DNA of 64,000 bases from Anisakis pegreffii. Lineage: Eukaryota; Nematoda; Chromadorea; Rhabditida; Anisakidae. How positions within the stretch are numbered: position 1 is the stretch's first letter; each line of letters starts with the position of its first letter. The notes under the pieces were generated by a model, which saw only the letters and a program-made list of their open reading frames with translations, had not been told where the DNA came from and ran no database searches. This document shows, in pieces, positions 37,233 through 47,974 of the stretch. The stretch covers positions 62,001-126,000 of the forward strand of contig JAPYMA010001112.1 of the NCBI GenBank assembly GCA_035041965.1. The letters are read 5' to 3'. A program made the translations under genes and the position numbers.

Positions 37233-39898
37233 ATGGTTAAAATCGATATTATTCGCAATCCAACACCTGCGATTTGGAATAAAATTGTTGACTTGGTAAG
37301 TTTTGATAATTACTTTTGTTACACGCAACAATTTTTGCATCTATTCATTTTGTATTTGTATCTATTTGTATGGTGTTCAGTTCGTGCTTCGAAGTCGTTC
37401 CGAATTATTTAAATGTTATGCGAGTTATTTGTAGCATTCCACAGACACATTAATCTCACCCTTCTGACTTTAATCAACGATGGAGAGTGGCTATTAAAAA
37501 CTTACGAACTTATTTCCGATGTTATAAATGCATCAAATTTCAGACATATAAGTATGAAAAATGGTTATTGGCATATGAAGATTATCCGTTATGGTTGAGA
37601 GCGTTCGGTGATAAAAGGCTTGCGCTCTATACTGCGCTCACCAATGGTGAGTAGTTACGCGTTCCAGTTTTGAGCATGCATGCTGCCAGCTGTAATGCTG
37701 TCATCATTATATTTGCAGCATTGTTATTAATATTGTCATCGAATCGAGAGTGGACATGCAACCGCTATTGCTATTGATAGCGATGTCAGTTTTGTGACTG
37801 TGAAATTTATGCGCATTGTAATTATGATTAGTTCAATTATAATAATGATCAAAAATCTATCATCATTAGAAAGAATATAATGGGATTTTCACATTGAGCT
37901 GAACCCAACAGTTCATGGTCGAGTGATTATAAGCTTCGTTTGTTATTTCTGGTGAAATATAATGGCAACAGCCATTTATTTGTCGTCTGTTGTCATATGC
38001 TGATCGCTCAGCAGGTTTATAGATTTGTCGCTTGACAGTTTTGACATAGGAACGTCAGCTTGGCTAGGCTCATTACAGTATGATCTGGTCAAGACAACAT
38101 TCCTCAAGGTTTAAGTAATGACAATTTTCTGAAACTGATCTTGAATTACTCTCAACTAACATGATACCACAAAACAATTTGCAAATGGGCATTGCATGGT
38201 AACTACCTGAGTGATAAGAATAATGATATCGATACGGAGTTGCAGATAAGAAAGATGTGGTTGGTTCGATTGTGCTTGCGAAATATCCAGCCAAGCATGA
38301 TGTGACCAGAGTTGGGACGTTAGGAATGTATTTTGTGCATCCGGATTATCGTGGTGTTGGAGTTGGTACGATGTTATTCAATGAATCGATTGCAGAATGG
38401 AAAAAGGAAGGCGGAAATATAACGCTGAACGCAGGTATTCATCAGAGAGAATCGTTTATTTCAAAACCATACCAGCAACTGTCAACTTTTTGACGAAATT
38501 TTGCGCGTAAATTTCGACGGAAAGTGCGAAAAGCCATACAGGATTGTGCGATTATTCAGTTGTACTTGAGCCTTTACATAGTCAAATAGCATACTGTAGT
38601 AATGTTATAATTTCTTTCACATTATTGTGCTACACATTAACCTTAAAGCAATCATCCTCTGTTGCGCTGCTTTTAAAAGCATCGATTTTTCGGTTTTGTA
38701 CGATTGTCACGTTATAATAGAAACACTTAATTTGTGTGTATGAATTCGAAAATAATTGCTCATTACTGATACGTGATATAGCAAGTTGCAAGGCATCATA
38801 AAACCTTCCATCAACATTTATGAATTCTCTTCAACGATGAGGTGCCGAAATGTTTTGCAGTCCAAGAGATGTCACCAAAGTTAGCCACAGTTTATGGCTT
38901 CAATAAGCTCAACGATTGGCATCCAACACCAGTGACAGTTGAAATGAAACATGCAAACGTATCAGCACTCCACTCGAATCCGAATCTCAGAATGGTTTCG
39001 ATACACAATGTGAAATTGGAAGACTTGTTGACCTATGATATGTCTCTTACCGGATCGTATAGACTGAAGTATCTTTGCGAGATGCTTCGAAGTGAAAATG
39101 CTCTCCATAAGGTATTATGCGCTTTCTTTCCAAATCATTCATTCTTCTGTTACGTTTGCTTCTGCTCCAATCGACACCACTGTTTTGCCGTGTTTCTTCT
39201 ATCAATTGGCTGATATATTCAGTAGTGCTTTCCCACCAAGACTCCTTTATGTGTGACGTAATTCTGGTGTGGAAAATATCAGTGTTTTATCGCTCAATTC
39301 TGAATTGATTAGTGATAATCAACTCAGTATACATATAATACCTGACCAAATGCACTCATTCGTGAAATGCATAATCGCCTGTTGTGTGGATTTCAGATCG
39401 CCATTGAGGACGGTAAAATCGTTGGTATTATTAATGTGCGTAAGGTGGTTAGTAACTTCCTCTCGATAGGACCTTTCTATGCAAACAACAAGGTTTGATT
39501 CTCACTAACCGCAATCTCGTCCATCATTTCAACTGTAGAATTATATTTTCTAAACCATTTATTTCCACAGCTATCTTTCATAAACCTTTCTGTCCTAGCA
39601 TGAATTCGGATCTGAACCATGACTGTGCTGTTCCATGTTCAAAGTTATCTGTTTTCAGTTTACGGCTTCATCCTTGCTGAAATCAGTTCTTCAATCGATC
39701 AACAATATTGATCAGTACCAAGGATTAGCGCTGAGTGTTCCAACGAAGAACAAGAATGCATTTTCGTTGATTGCATCACTATCGGATGGCAACCATGTCG
39801 TGCATCGTTCCCTGTTCAGTCAATTCACTGATAAAACTATCGGTACAAATCATCAGTGTGTGTACGCTACCACCGATTACGCAATGAGTTTTATATGA
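37233..39898 (+). CDS. GNAT-like N-acetyltransferase family protein, copy 1 (six exons, complete)
   Basis: Exons 37233-37295, 37544-37646, 38246-38434, 38861-39111, 39397-39492 and 39659-39898 join in phase (0, 1, 1, 0, 0) and encode 313 residues. A trans-splice-type acceptor (ACATTTCTGCAG) lies about 40 bp upstream of the ATG. Residues about 55-118 form a GNAT core: KDVVGSIVLAKYP, then VGTLGMYFVHPDYRGVGVGT with the R-x-x-G-x-G acetyl-CoA motif, then LFNESIAEWKK. The C-terminal half (GFNKLNDWHPTPVTVEMKHA, later EDGKIVGIINVRK and TDYAMSFI) looks like a second, degenerate GNAT-like half, as in nematode DUF1248-type proteins. Substrate unknown. It is paralogous to the gene at 45.2 kb, with identical exon number and phases. 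AATAAA overlaps the stop codon, and another lies at 39986. Confidence 0.88.
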
Positions 39899-39985
39899 AT
39901 AAATGTTATTGATAGAATAATCGAATGATAACTCACACTGTAAATATCAATTCTAACAATTCACTGCTTGTAAAGATGTACTGTA

Positions 39986-39991
39986 AATAAA
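39986..39991 (+). terminator. Polyadenylation signal AATAAA (GNAT copy 1)
   Basis: Lies 88 bp past the stop codon in AT-rich DNA. A second AATAAA overlaps the stop codon itself at 39898-39903. Confidence 0.5.
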
Positions 39992-40911
39992 CTTTATGAT
40001 TTCAACCAAACGAGTTGCTATTGCATCGACACACAAAGGTTAAAGATTGCATAAGTTCATATCAAATCTGATGTAATGACTCGTTCGCTATGGTTCTCGA
40101 TGGGGTTTTTTGCGTTCCAACGTATGCGATTATGGTTGTGTGGTTCGGCGGTTTTATCACATGAATAACAATAAATTTTCATTGCAAAGTCAAAAAAGAG
40201 CAGGAAATGAATACTGCAGAGGTTAGATGAAACTGTGAAGCAGGATAAATTGATTAATGCAATGGCTATACCCATTCAAGGAAGAAGAGCAATTGAATAA
40301 GGACGGTTGCTATTCAATTTTTTGCGCATGACATCAACAGTTCCATCCGACTGTACACATTACAACTAGCAAGTGCTATCCGACTATGAAATATTTCGGG
40401 TAGGACAGCATACTCAGGAGCATTCTTAAACAAAGTTCCTTTAGGAAAAGGATGATTCCTTTGGTAAATGCCTTCTATTCCAGTATTGAAGAATATTAAT
40501 TGCTCAATGATCAAATGTAGCAGGCGATCATTATGAAGATTCTTTATTAACGTATCATCTTACATATTTTGTGAACAATGACCATCAGTTTTAATCGATC
40601 GTCGTATACTAACAATACTCTTTTTGTAAATGAATTATCATTTTCTCCCGATAATTTTATAGGATTACATCTGAAAGATGGATGGTTACCTTGGCAGTTG
40701 CTTCAGTCTTAAGAGGATCTCAATGAGACTCGCAGATATGAAAAGCTAAAAATTCGAATTAATCATCGTGGTGGCATAAAATCGGTCCAAGGATCAGTTC
40801 AAATGACACCCAAAATCAATGGATCGTGACCGTCACATGTTTAAATTCATGGCTATTTCACAGTGATGGAAACTATTGAATTTTTGAGCAAAATGTGATT
40901 AATATTCAGAA

Positions 40912-42098
40912 CTATTTTACTTTCAACTTCTCGCTGACGTTGATTTCGCCATTAGAGTCATTCGATTTACGCAACGCATCGTTCAAACTGTTAATTTCAC
41001 CGAGTAACGCTTTTGTTTCCTTGTCGAGTCTTTGTAAATCCGTTTGAGTATCTTTTCCAGCCAAAATCTAGAGTGTGCATCAAGCAAGAGTTTACAAATC
41101 TACGTATCTCATCTTTTCGGTGTTGAATCCGTTGAGCACGATCATACTGTTGCACTTCAAATTACTCTCTAAAGCGAAGAAGTCACCTTCAGGTTGTCTA
41201 TATTCACACGAGCCTTCTGTAATGCATTTTCACATGTTGACAGTTGCTTTGTGATATATACCGATAAATTCTTTGTGATCATTTGCTGAAAAGCGCTTTT
41301 TTTACATCAAATGATTATCAGTTTCTAAACAAGCATTCTTTCAATAGCCTTTCTGGAACTGTAATGAAAACTGGAAATCATTTGAGGTGTATCGCAACTC
41401 AATAAAAGATCACATTGGGTAAAATGGCTGTTACAATGTCACTCTTGTGAATGAATTATCATTTTGTGATGCTGAATGTAAATATAAATTAATATCATCA
41501 TAAATAAGAATGTAGGACACCTAAAATTACATTGCACGTTCTAGAATTGTGAGAATCATTGCACTGGGAAGCACCGAGAAACAATTAGGCACGCGCATGA
41601 TTCTCAAGTCGTCTGAATGCTCGACAAAATCGGTCAAACAAATTAGCATCCTCGACAGTTTTTCATCATCAGATTGCATTCGCCGGTGAGCGAAAAGTCT
41701 GAATTTGACTGAAAATATAGGAATGCGACAAGCAGAGCGCATTTGATGCCTGGAAAGCGCGCAAACATGGCCAGTCGAACACCAGTCAACTTGCTTCGGT
41801 GCACGCTAACTCTCAAAAGGTTCTCGGATTCGATTCTGACGAGAACAATCACTCGATTGATTACGATCGAGTGATTGTTCCTATCAGTACTTATCAGAGC
41901 GACGAATTTCTAGTGAATATCCTATTTGCAACTATTAACTTCCTCGGAAGTGGATAGCAAATTAGTTTGGTCCTTAACGAGATCTCAAATTTAATCACCT
42001 TTGTTTCATTTACATCGTTAACATTTTCTGCATTCGTGTTAATGACAGGAGATGAGGGTGCAGGCAGCACTGATGATGGTGATACATTGGTCAAAGGA
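40912..42098 (-). CDS. Coiled-coil protein gene, partial model
   Basis: Minus-strand exons are 42098-41999 (phase 2 in, 0 out; Ser/Pro-rich, SPSSVLPAPSSP then NDVNETK), 41285-41187 (phase 0; QMITKNLSVYITKQLSTCEN ... ARVNIDNLK) and 41067-40912 (phase 0; TDLQRLDKETKALLGEINSL ... VSEKLKVK, stop TAG). The second and third read as amphipathic coiled coil with heptad-like Leu/Ile. A coding-like segment at 41146-41096 (YDRAQRIQHRKDEIRRF) sits between them in phase, but including it would leave a 28-bp intron, which is implausibly short. The start is unresolved. It may be the 3' part of the Lys/Pro-rich gene upstream or a separate small coiled-coil subunit. Family not recognised. Confidence 0.5.
41527..41708 (-). 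CDS. Candidate exon between coiled-coil gene exons
   Basis: This minus-strand frame begins after TATATTTTCAG (start 41708, phase 1) and is open to TAA 41527-41529. A GTAATT donor 3 bp earlier is possible. It reads MQSDDEKLSRMLICLTDFVE, then LRIMRVPNCFSVLPSAMILT, then ILERAM, which is convincing as globular protein. Its phase does not fit the flanking exons 42098-41999 and 41285-41187, so it may be an alternative terminal exon or part of another gene. Not recognised. Confidence 0.35.
41843..41880. repeat. Perfect inverted repeat, 15-bp arms, 8-bp loop
   Basis: GAACAATCACTCGAT at 41843-41857 is exactly complementary to 41866-41880. It lies inside an intron, or next to the candidate exon, of the minus-strand coiled-coil gene. 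Confidence 0.95.
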
Positions 42099-42391
42099 CT
42101 GTAAGAAGCATCATTCAATCAGATTCTCCAGACTGATGCATACTTATAGACCATATCTGATATCCAATTATAAGAAAGCAGTGGGGTGAATTTCGAACAT
42201 GCAACCAATAGATTCTGACAATCCAAAAATTTCCATGGATGTCGACGAGAATGCCAAAATTCCAAAAATCTCAGCTCGTCTTCATATTCAATTTCCTCGC
42301 CTCAATATTTGCTGCAACATTTCAGAGGATATTTTAGCAGTCATTGAACTGCATACTACGATATTTCCACTTGTCCTCATCAAAACGATAC

Positions 42392-44398
42392 AATATCGAA
42401 CCGTATTTTCGGCATATAAACGTATTCGGGCTTTTCTCCAAGCGGAAACATCGTCGTATAAGTCCATCGCGAGTACTCGTTACCACCTCGGACGTATTGC
42501 GATATGAACAACTCTTGTGTTGGTTCATTTCCAGCAATTGTACGCGCGATTGTACTCATAGCAGTTGTCTTCGTCTCTTCTACCGTTGGCGACGTTACTG
42601 TGGTTGACGGCTAAACGAACCTTTAGTTATCTTAAGAATTCAGTTCAAAACTTCATGGTTTCGCCAGCAAGCACCACATCCAGTGGATACAATGAAAGGG
42701 ATTCTGGATCAACATTATCCAGCCCGTTCTATTCAATTGTAAGAATATTTCAGCATTTTCGTTTCGTCGAGAAGTGATTTTTTATGTGATCCAGTTTTTG
42801 TCCTGGGCAATTGCGACCCTCGATAAACGCTCACAGATTTATCTGAATCTGGGAAAACGCAATTCACCGATTGTGATCGTTCAACAGCTGCAGGGGCCTT
42901 GTCCTTTAAATCTTGTGAGGTTGATTGTACTGGAGGTGCGGGTTGTTGTGGTAGACTCTGAAATGAATTTCACCGAAAGATGACAAGTATTCACTTCCAT
43001 CCATTGGGTTCAAATTGGGCAACGCTTATCATTCATTTTTGAAAGGGAACTTACCATTGAAACAGCAGAATTGAGCGAATCAGTGCTCCAGCGGATGCAC
43101 TTTTTTTGCTGAGTTTTGGTGCCGTAGATTTTGTTTCAGTTTTCCAACTGCTACGGAATTTTTATGAGCTTTTGTAGCTAATATCCACGGTTATATATTA
43201 ATCATCCAGAAGGAATAGTTTGTACTGATATCAGAGATTAAACCGACTCACAGGTTTTGTTGGTTCTTGAATTATGGGTGATGGCTCTGGTACTTTAATA
43301 GGTTTCAGAGGCCCTTTTTTTGAGATTGCACATGGAGATCGTGTGGCTCTCTTCTGCAAGCATATTCACTTGATGATGAATACGACAATTACTCAAACGA
43401 TTTCGATCAGTTGTAGTCTTGTCTTGTTGTTTTTTTTGCCTAAACAAAAATTGCGAATGTTGCACTTAGTTATCAGTTATCAGTTGATGATTGTTTACAG
43501 AAGTGAAATGTGCGGTTGGTATCAGTTGTCACTGATATCAACTGTTCATTTCATTTCTGTAAACAAACGTCACTTCTATAGACAATCGCCTGGTCAAGCC
43601 CAATAATATCCTGCCGTGTTCAAAGATTTGGCCGATTTCTTCCACGCTCATTTTCCAAAAATTTTCGCTTGATTTCTTTCGCTGCTCTTCAGTAACTTAT
43701 TGCACTGATGAAAAGTTTTTGCTTTGAAATAATTCAATCAGCTTAAGTCATCAACATACAGCGCCTTTCGTGGCACAGCACGCTCTTTTGGACTTTGCTT
43801 TTGAATGCTTCCTCTCTTTATGTTTTCTCGAATGCTTCCTCCTTTTATCACGTTTTCCTTTCTGAAATCATTCCATGTGGCTGCGAGGTTAGCACTCGAT
43901 CGAATTGTTTGATTTCAGACTGCAATAGCAGTGAGGTGCCGCCCTCTGACCTAATTTCCTTGAGGGCTGCGGTTTATTTTGTGATTTGCCTCATCCGGTA
44001 GATCAGTGATTTGTCGGACACTTAATTATCTGCCATATAGATCTCGTATTACTCCCCTTAAGCACAATCTCCCGACTATTCTGCGAATTATCTGTTTGAG
44101 TTTTTGCTTTCCCTAAATTTTTGGTCATTTTTGAACTTTCATTGAACGAACCATTGCAATTTCCTCGGTGATATGACCCGAGAGTTCATTGATTACCCTG
44201 TTAAAGTGACCAAAACCCATCTTCATAGTATAAAGTAATCACGAAAGCAGCTGACCAATGCTGTTTTCTAGACATTACACAACTCTGAGACAACTGTTTC
44301 ATGTGGTTCAGGATAGCACTGATATATTCCACTTTAAAGCGTTTACTAGAGAATACCTTTGCTCGAGCATCTCTCTTCTTCTTCGATGACGGCGGCAT
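42392..44398 (-). CDS. Lys-rich and Pro/Ser-rich probable nuclear protein, partial multi-exon model
   Basis: Minus-strand chain with every junction in phase 0. The exons are 44398-44357 (MPPSSKKKRDARAK), 43861-43760 (KGKRDKRRKHSRKHKERK ...), about 43681-43565 (SENFWKMSVEEIGQIFEH), 43353-43252 (KKGPLKPIKVPEPSPIIQEP), 43108-43055 (KKCIRWSTDSLNSAVSM), 42957-42835 (SLPQQPAPPVQSTSQDLKDK), a segment from 42728 (NGLDNVDPESLSLYPLDV), and 42610-42392 (QELFISQYVRGGNEYSRW ... MPKIRFDI). The early Arg/Lys blocks resemble nuclear localisation or RS-like splicing-associated regions; the middle is disordered. The 42728 segment either stops at 42645 or uses a weak GTGCTT donor. The gene lies between the two GNAT copies, on the opposite strand. 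The exon chain is moderately supported; the function is unknown. Confidence 0.48.
43491..43566. repeat. Long imperfect hairpin, pre-miRNA-like or MITE-like
   Basis: Outer arms 43491-43510 and 43547-43566 (20 bp) pair with one mismatch. Inner arms 43515-43526 and 43531-43542 (12 bp) also pair with one mismatch, around a TGTC loop. Only short 4-nt internal loops separate the two stems. The 76-nt fold is the size of a small-RNA precursor. It overlaps the inferred donor of a minus-strand exon, so it lies mostly in an intron. Confidence 0.8.
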
Positions 44399-45178
44399 TC
44401 CGACCGTCCAACCAGCAAGCACAGCCAAAACAATGAGCAATTTCGATCTTACACTTATCAGCTCAACCGAAATTTGCATTCAAATTTCAGTCTTGGATAA
44501 ACTATAACCGAAAAGTCGGAGGAATTGCTTTGCTTTCGCTTCCGATGATTTTAATCCCGCATCGGAGGACCTTTCTCGATCACTAACAAATTGAGTGTTT
44601 ACACATTCTAACGTTGCACACAGAATGAAAACAACTGGCTTCTCAAGGGTGAGACGGCAACGAAACGACAATTATTCAAATGTGGTGTCGTATGTGAGCA
44701 AATGTGATCGTCCGTTTCATTCTTAAGTCATCATGTGACACAGCTAATAATCGTTAACACATCGTATGATATTTAGTGTAAAAACACGCTTTTTTCCTTT
44801 CACGTTGCCATAGGGAATAATTGCATTTAGTGGTTCGGTTTACTTTCCGTCTCCATTTCGTATTGACTTATCGCAACACTTGAAATGTTTAAATGTCTGG
44901 CCCGAAAATTGCAAAACTTTTTTCTGGGTTAGATGATGAGATTCAATGACTTTGTGAATGAGCTTTTGGGTGCTTGCAGTTGTTTGGATTTATCGTCCAG
45001 AAGTTTTTTTGTTTCTTCTCACATTGCTTATGAATAAGGTTCTGTGCTTCTTATATTAGAAGCCCTCAAATTATCAGTCGTGACGTTTACCTGTCAGTTT
45101 ACCATAACGACGCAATTCTTGAGAAGAAAAATGGAATCAACCGAAGAAATCTTCAAAGAAAGTGATGTTTTTTTGCAG
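44399..45178. other. Intergenic, with a coding-like minus frame
   Basis: A minus frame at 44,480-44,671 (hydrophobic start VVFILCATLECVNTQF, then a Lys/Ser-rich tail ending SLSKTEI) is coding-like but has no in-frame ATG. It may be a 5' exon of the Lys-rich gene or a separate small exon. Otherwise this is the promoter region between divergent genes. Confidence 0.3.
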
Positions 45179-45220
45179 AACTCAGGAATCTATCTTGCAT
45201 AATAATTAATTGCCAATAAA

Positions 45221-47851
45221 ATGGTCGAATTCGATACTGTTCGCAACCCAGCACCTGAGATTTGGAATAAAATTGTTGATTTGGCAAGTTTCAATTAATT
45301 ATTCTCATCAAAACGACCAATTTTAGAATTTTTCTGTTTTGAATTTTAGCAATAATTCGCCCATGGGAATCGTTTTCAATTTTCTGAATGTTCTTCGCGG
45401 AACTGGACGTAGTTCCATAGCCATATGAATATTTTATGCATAATTTTAACCTTTGAATGTGGTCAATGGTTTAAGTAAATGTAGATCTCTCATAATCCCA
45501 TTTTTCTTGGTCAGATTCGGTTTCTTAAAAAAAATCACAGTCGCGGTTTTTTCCGGATCCAGCAACGGATCGGTAAAATTTCGGATCAAGTTGATGACGG
45601 ATCGAATTTCAGACATTTGAGCATGAGAAGTGGTTAATGGCGTATGAAGACTATCCGCTATGGCTGAAGGCGTTCGGTGAGCAAGGTTTCGCACTCTATA
45701 CAGCGCTCACCAATGGTGAGCAAATAAAACTTTCACTTCGTGCATACAAATGATGACATTCGCATCGTCATCGAATTCATTATCAGTTCCTTATCTTCTA
45801 TGGACAAATCTGTTAACAATGCTATATTTTCATAGCTGCATACTTTCTTACAATCATTATTATTGAAGTTGCATAACATGATCGAAAAACCATCCTCAAT
45901 ACAATTATGATGTAATCGCATGTAATCACAGATGAATTTGTGTCTGAGCGATTATTAGCTTCATTTATTATTTCCGATAAGATATAGCAAAAGTGAAAAT
46001 TTCGTGATTTTTGTCCTGGGTTAATCTCCAGCAATTTTCTAAATTTACTGCTTATCAGTTCTGATTTAATATCGTCACTCTAAATGCGATTAGTGCAGCA
46101 TTGCTATGCGAACTTAAACTTGCACTCTCTTTCTTAGCGATGAAGCCTTCATCAAACTGATTATCCTTTTCCAGATCAATATTAGTGATCTATTCGTAAC
46201 GAGCAGCGCACATTATGCACTTCACTGGGAACAGTAATGATACGCTTATTGAACTACAGATAAAAAGGATGTGGTTGGTTCAGTTGCACTTGCGAAATAT
46301 CCAGCCGAGCATGACCTGCCCAGAGTTGGGACGTTAGGAATGTATTTTGTGCATCCGGATTATCGCGGTACTGGAGTCGGCACGATGTTATTCAATAAAG
46401 CGATTGCAGAGTGGAAAAAGGACGGCGGAAATATGGCACTAAATGGAGGTACTGATTATTCCTTCGTTCGAGAAGCGATTAGGTGGCTCTTGCTTCACAA
46501 TCAGTGACCAAATAAATATCTTCTTGGCATTTTGCTATCAAATGTAGAAAGGCGTTCAAGCTTATGCAAATAATCCGAAGGAATTGAAACCCTCTCGTAG
46601 TGTACATATCATGTTACAGCAAGATTTCATATTGTACCGTAATGTTACGTAAATGTTGCTTCTGGAGGTGTTCTTTTTCCCTCTCATTAACCACTACGGT
46701 ATTTATTCTCGCCCAAATTGATTAGCAGTATTATATGAAGGTAAACTTTGAGATCAGCGAACTGTAAAGGTATCTTCAGCGATGAGATGCTGAAATAATT
46801 GCAGTTCAAAAGATGTCACCAAAGTATGCAGCCATTTATGGCTTCAATAAACTGAACGATTGGCATCCAACGCCAGTGACTGTCGAAATGAGGCACGCAA
46901 ACGTATCAGCACTCGACTCAAATCCGAATCTCAAAATGGTTTCCATAGACGATGTGAAATTCGAAGATTTATTGGCCTATGATATGTCTCTCGCCGGATC
47001 GTATAGAGTGAAGTATCTTTGCGAAATGCTTCGCAGTGAAAATGCTTACCATAAGGTGTGAGATTCTCTGCTGACGCACATTATTTTGGTACATTTATGG
47101 CCGTACCAGTCAGACTTACCGTTTTAGCGTGTACCCATCGATTGATCAACTTGCATTCAGTAGATTTTCCATTATGAAGCCAAGCGATTCGAAATTGGCG
47201 ATGTGCACTAAGCATTTAAAATTGCAATATTTGATCACTTAGTTCTAAATTGATTGGTGATAATGAACTCAGAACAGACGACTATCTAAATGTACTCCTT
47301 CGTCAAATGCAAAATCGCCCGGTACTGTGAGGATTTCAGATCGCCGTTGAGGACGGCAAAATCGTTGGTATTATTAATGCGCGTAAGGTGGTTAGTAACT
47401 CCCTCTCGATAGGACCTTTCTACGCAAACAACAAGGTTTGATTCACACTAACCGCAATCTCGTCCATCATTTGAAGTGTGCAGTCATATTTTCTCCTCTA
47501 TGTGTTTCTACACCTCAATTTTTCATAAACTTTTCTCATCCAGCATGATTCTGGATGTAGCTGCTGACTGCGTTTTTCCGTGCTTTTCCTGCAGAGAGTT
47601 ATAATTTTCAGCTGACAGCTTCATCCCTGTTAAGATCACTTCTTCAATCAATCAGCAATGTTGATCAGTACTCGGGATTATTGCTGTGCATTCCAACATC
47701 AAACAAGAATGCGTTTTCGGTAATTCAAGCGCTGTCGGATGGCAATCATATCGTGCATCCTTTCATGATCAGTCAGTTCACTGACCAAGTGGTCGGCGCA
47801 GATCACCAGTGTGTATACGCTATTACTGACTACGCAATGAGTTATATATGA
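45221..47851 (+). CDS. GNAT-like N-acetyltransferase family protein, copy 2 (six exons, complete)
   Basis: Exons 45221-45283, 45613-45715, 46260-46448, 46805-47055, 47340-47435 and 47612-47851 have the same lengths (63, 103, 189, 251, 96, 240 bp) and phases as copy 1, and encode 313 residues. Intron 1 uses a GC-AG pair (GCAAGT donor) where copy 1 has GTAAGT. The acetyl-CoA motif is intact (VGTLGMYFVHPDYRGTGVGT). A trans-splice-type acceptor (TTTTTTTGCAG) lies about 40 bp upstream of ATG. The protein differs from copy 1 throughout (for example MVEFDTVRNPAPEIW here, MVKIDIIRNPTPAIW there), but no frame is broken, so both copies look functional. Substrate unknown; related to nematode DUF1248-type GNAT proteins. 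Confidence 0.88.
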
Positions 47852-47968
47852 ATGACACAGTTCCTGTTATTTGAATACCAGTTAGAACTGAGTATTTAGT
47901 AATCAATGCAACGATTGGTTTTTACACTGATAATAAATCATTAACCGCTTGATAACGTAAAAGTGTGA

Positions 47969-47974
47969 AATAAA
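47969..47974 (+). terminator. Polyadenylation signal AATAAA (GNAT copy 2)
   Basis: Lies 118 bp past the stop codon, on the plus strand. Confidence 0.45.

Noticed and set aside
41068..41095. 28-bp intron joining a YDRAQRIQHRKDEIRRF segment to the last coiled-coil exon
   Set aside because: Too short for spliceosomal removal; a direct 41187-to-41067 join in phase 0 is simpler.
42199..42777. Plus-strand ORFs (start MQPIDSDNPKISMDVDENAK, later a Ser-rich frame)
   Set aside because: The opposite strand gives an in-phase exon chain. The plus frames overlap it and would require stop-containing joins. Some doubt remains, so the minus-strand model is given moderate confidence.
43274..43606. 110-codon plus ORF
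   Set aside because: Antisense shadow of minus exons 43353-43252 and of the hairpin.
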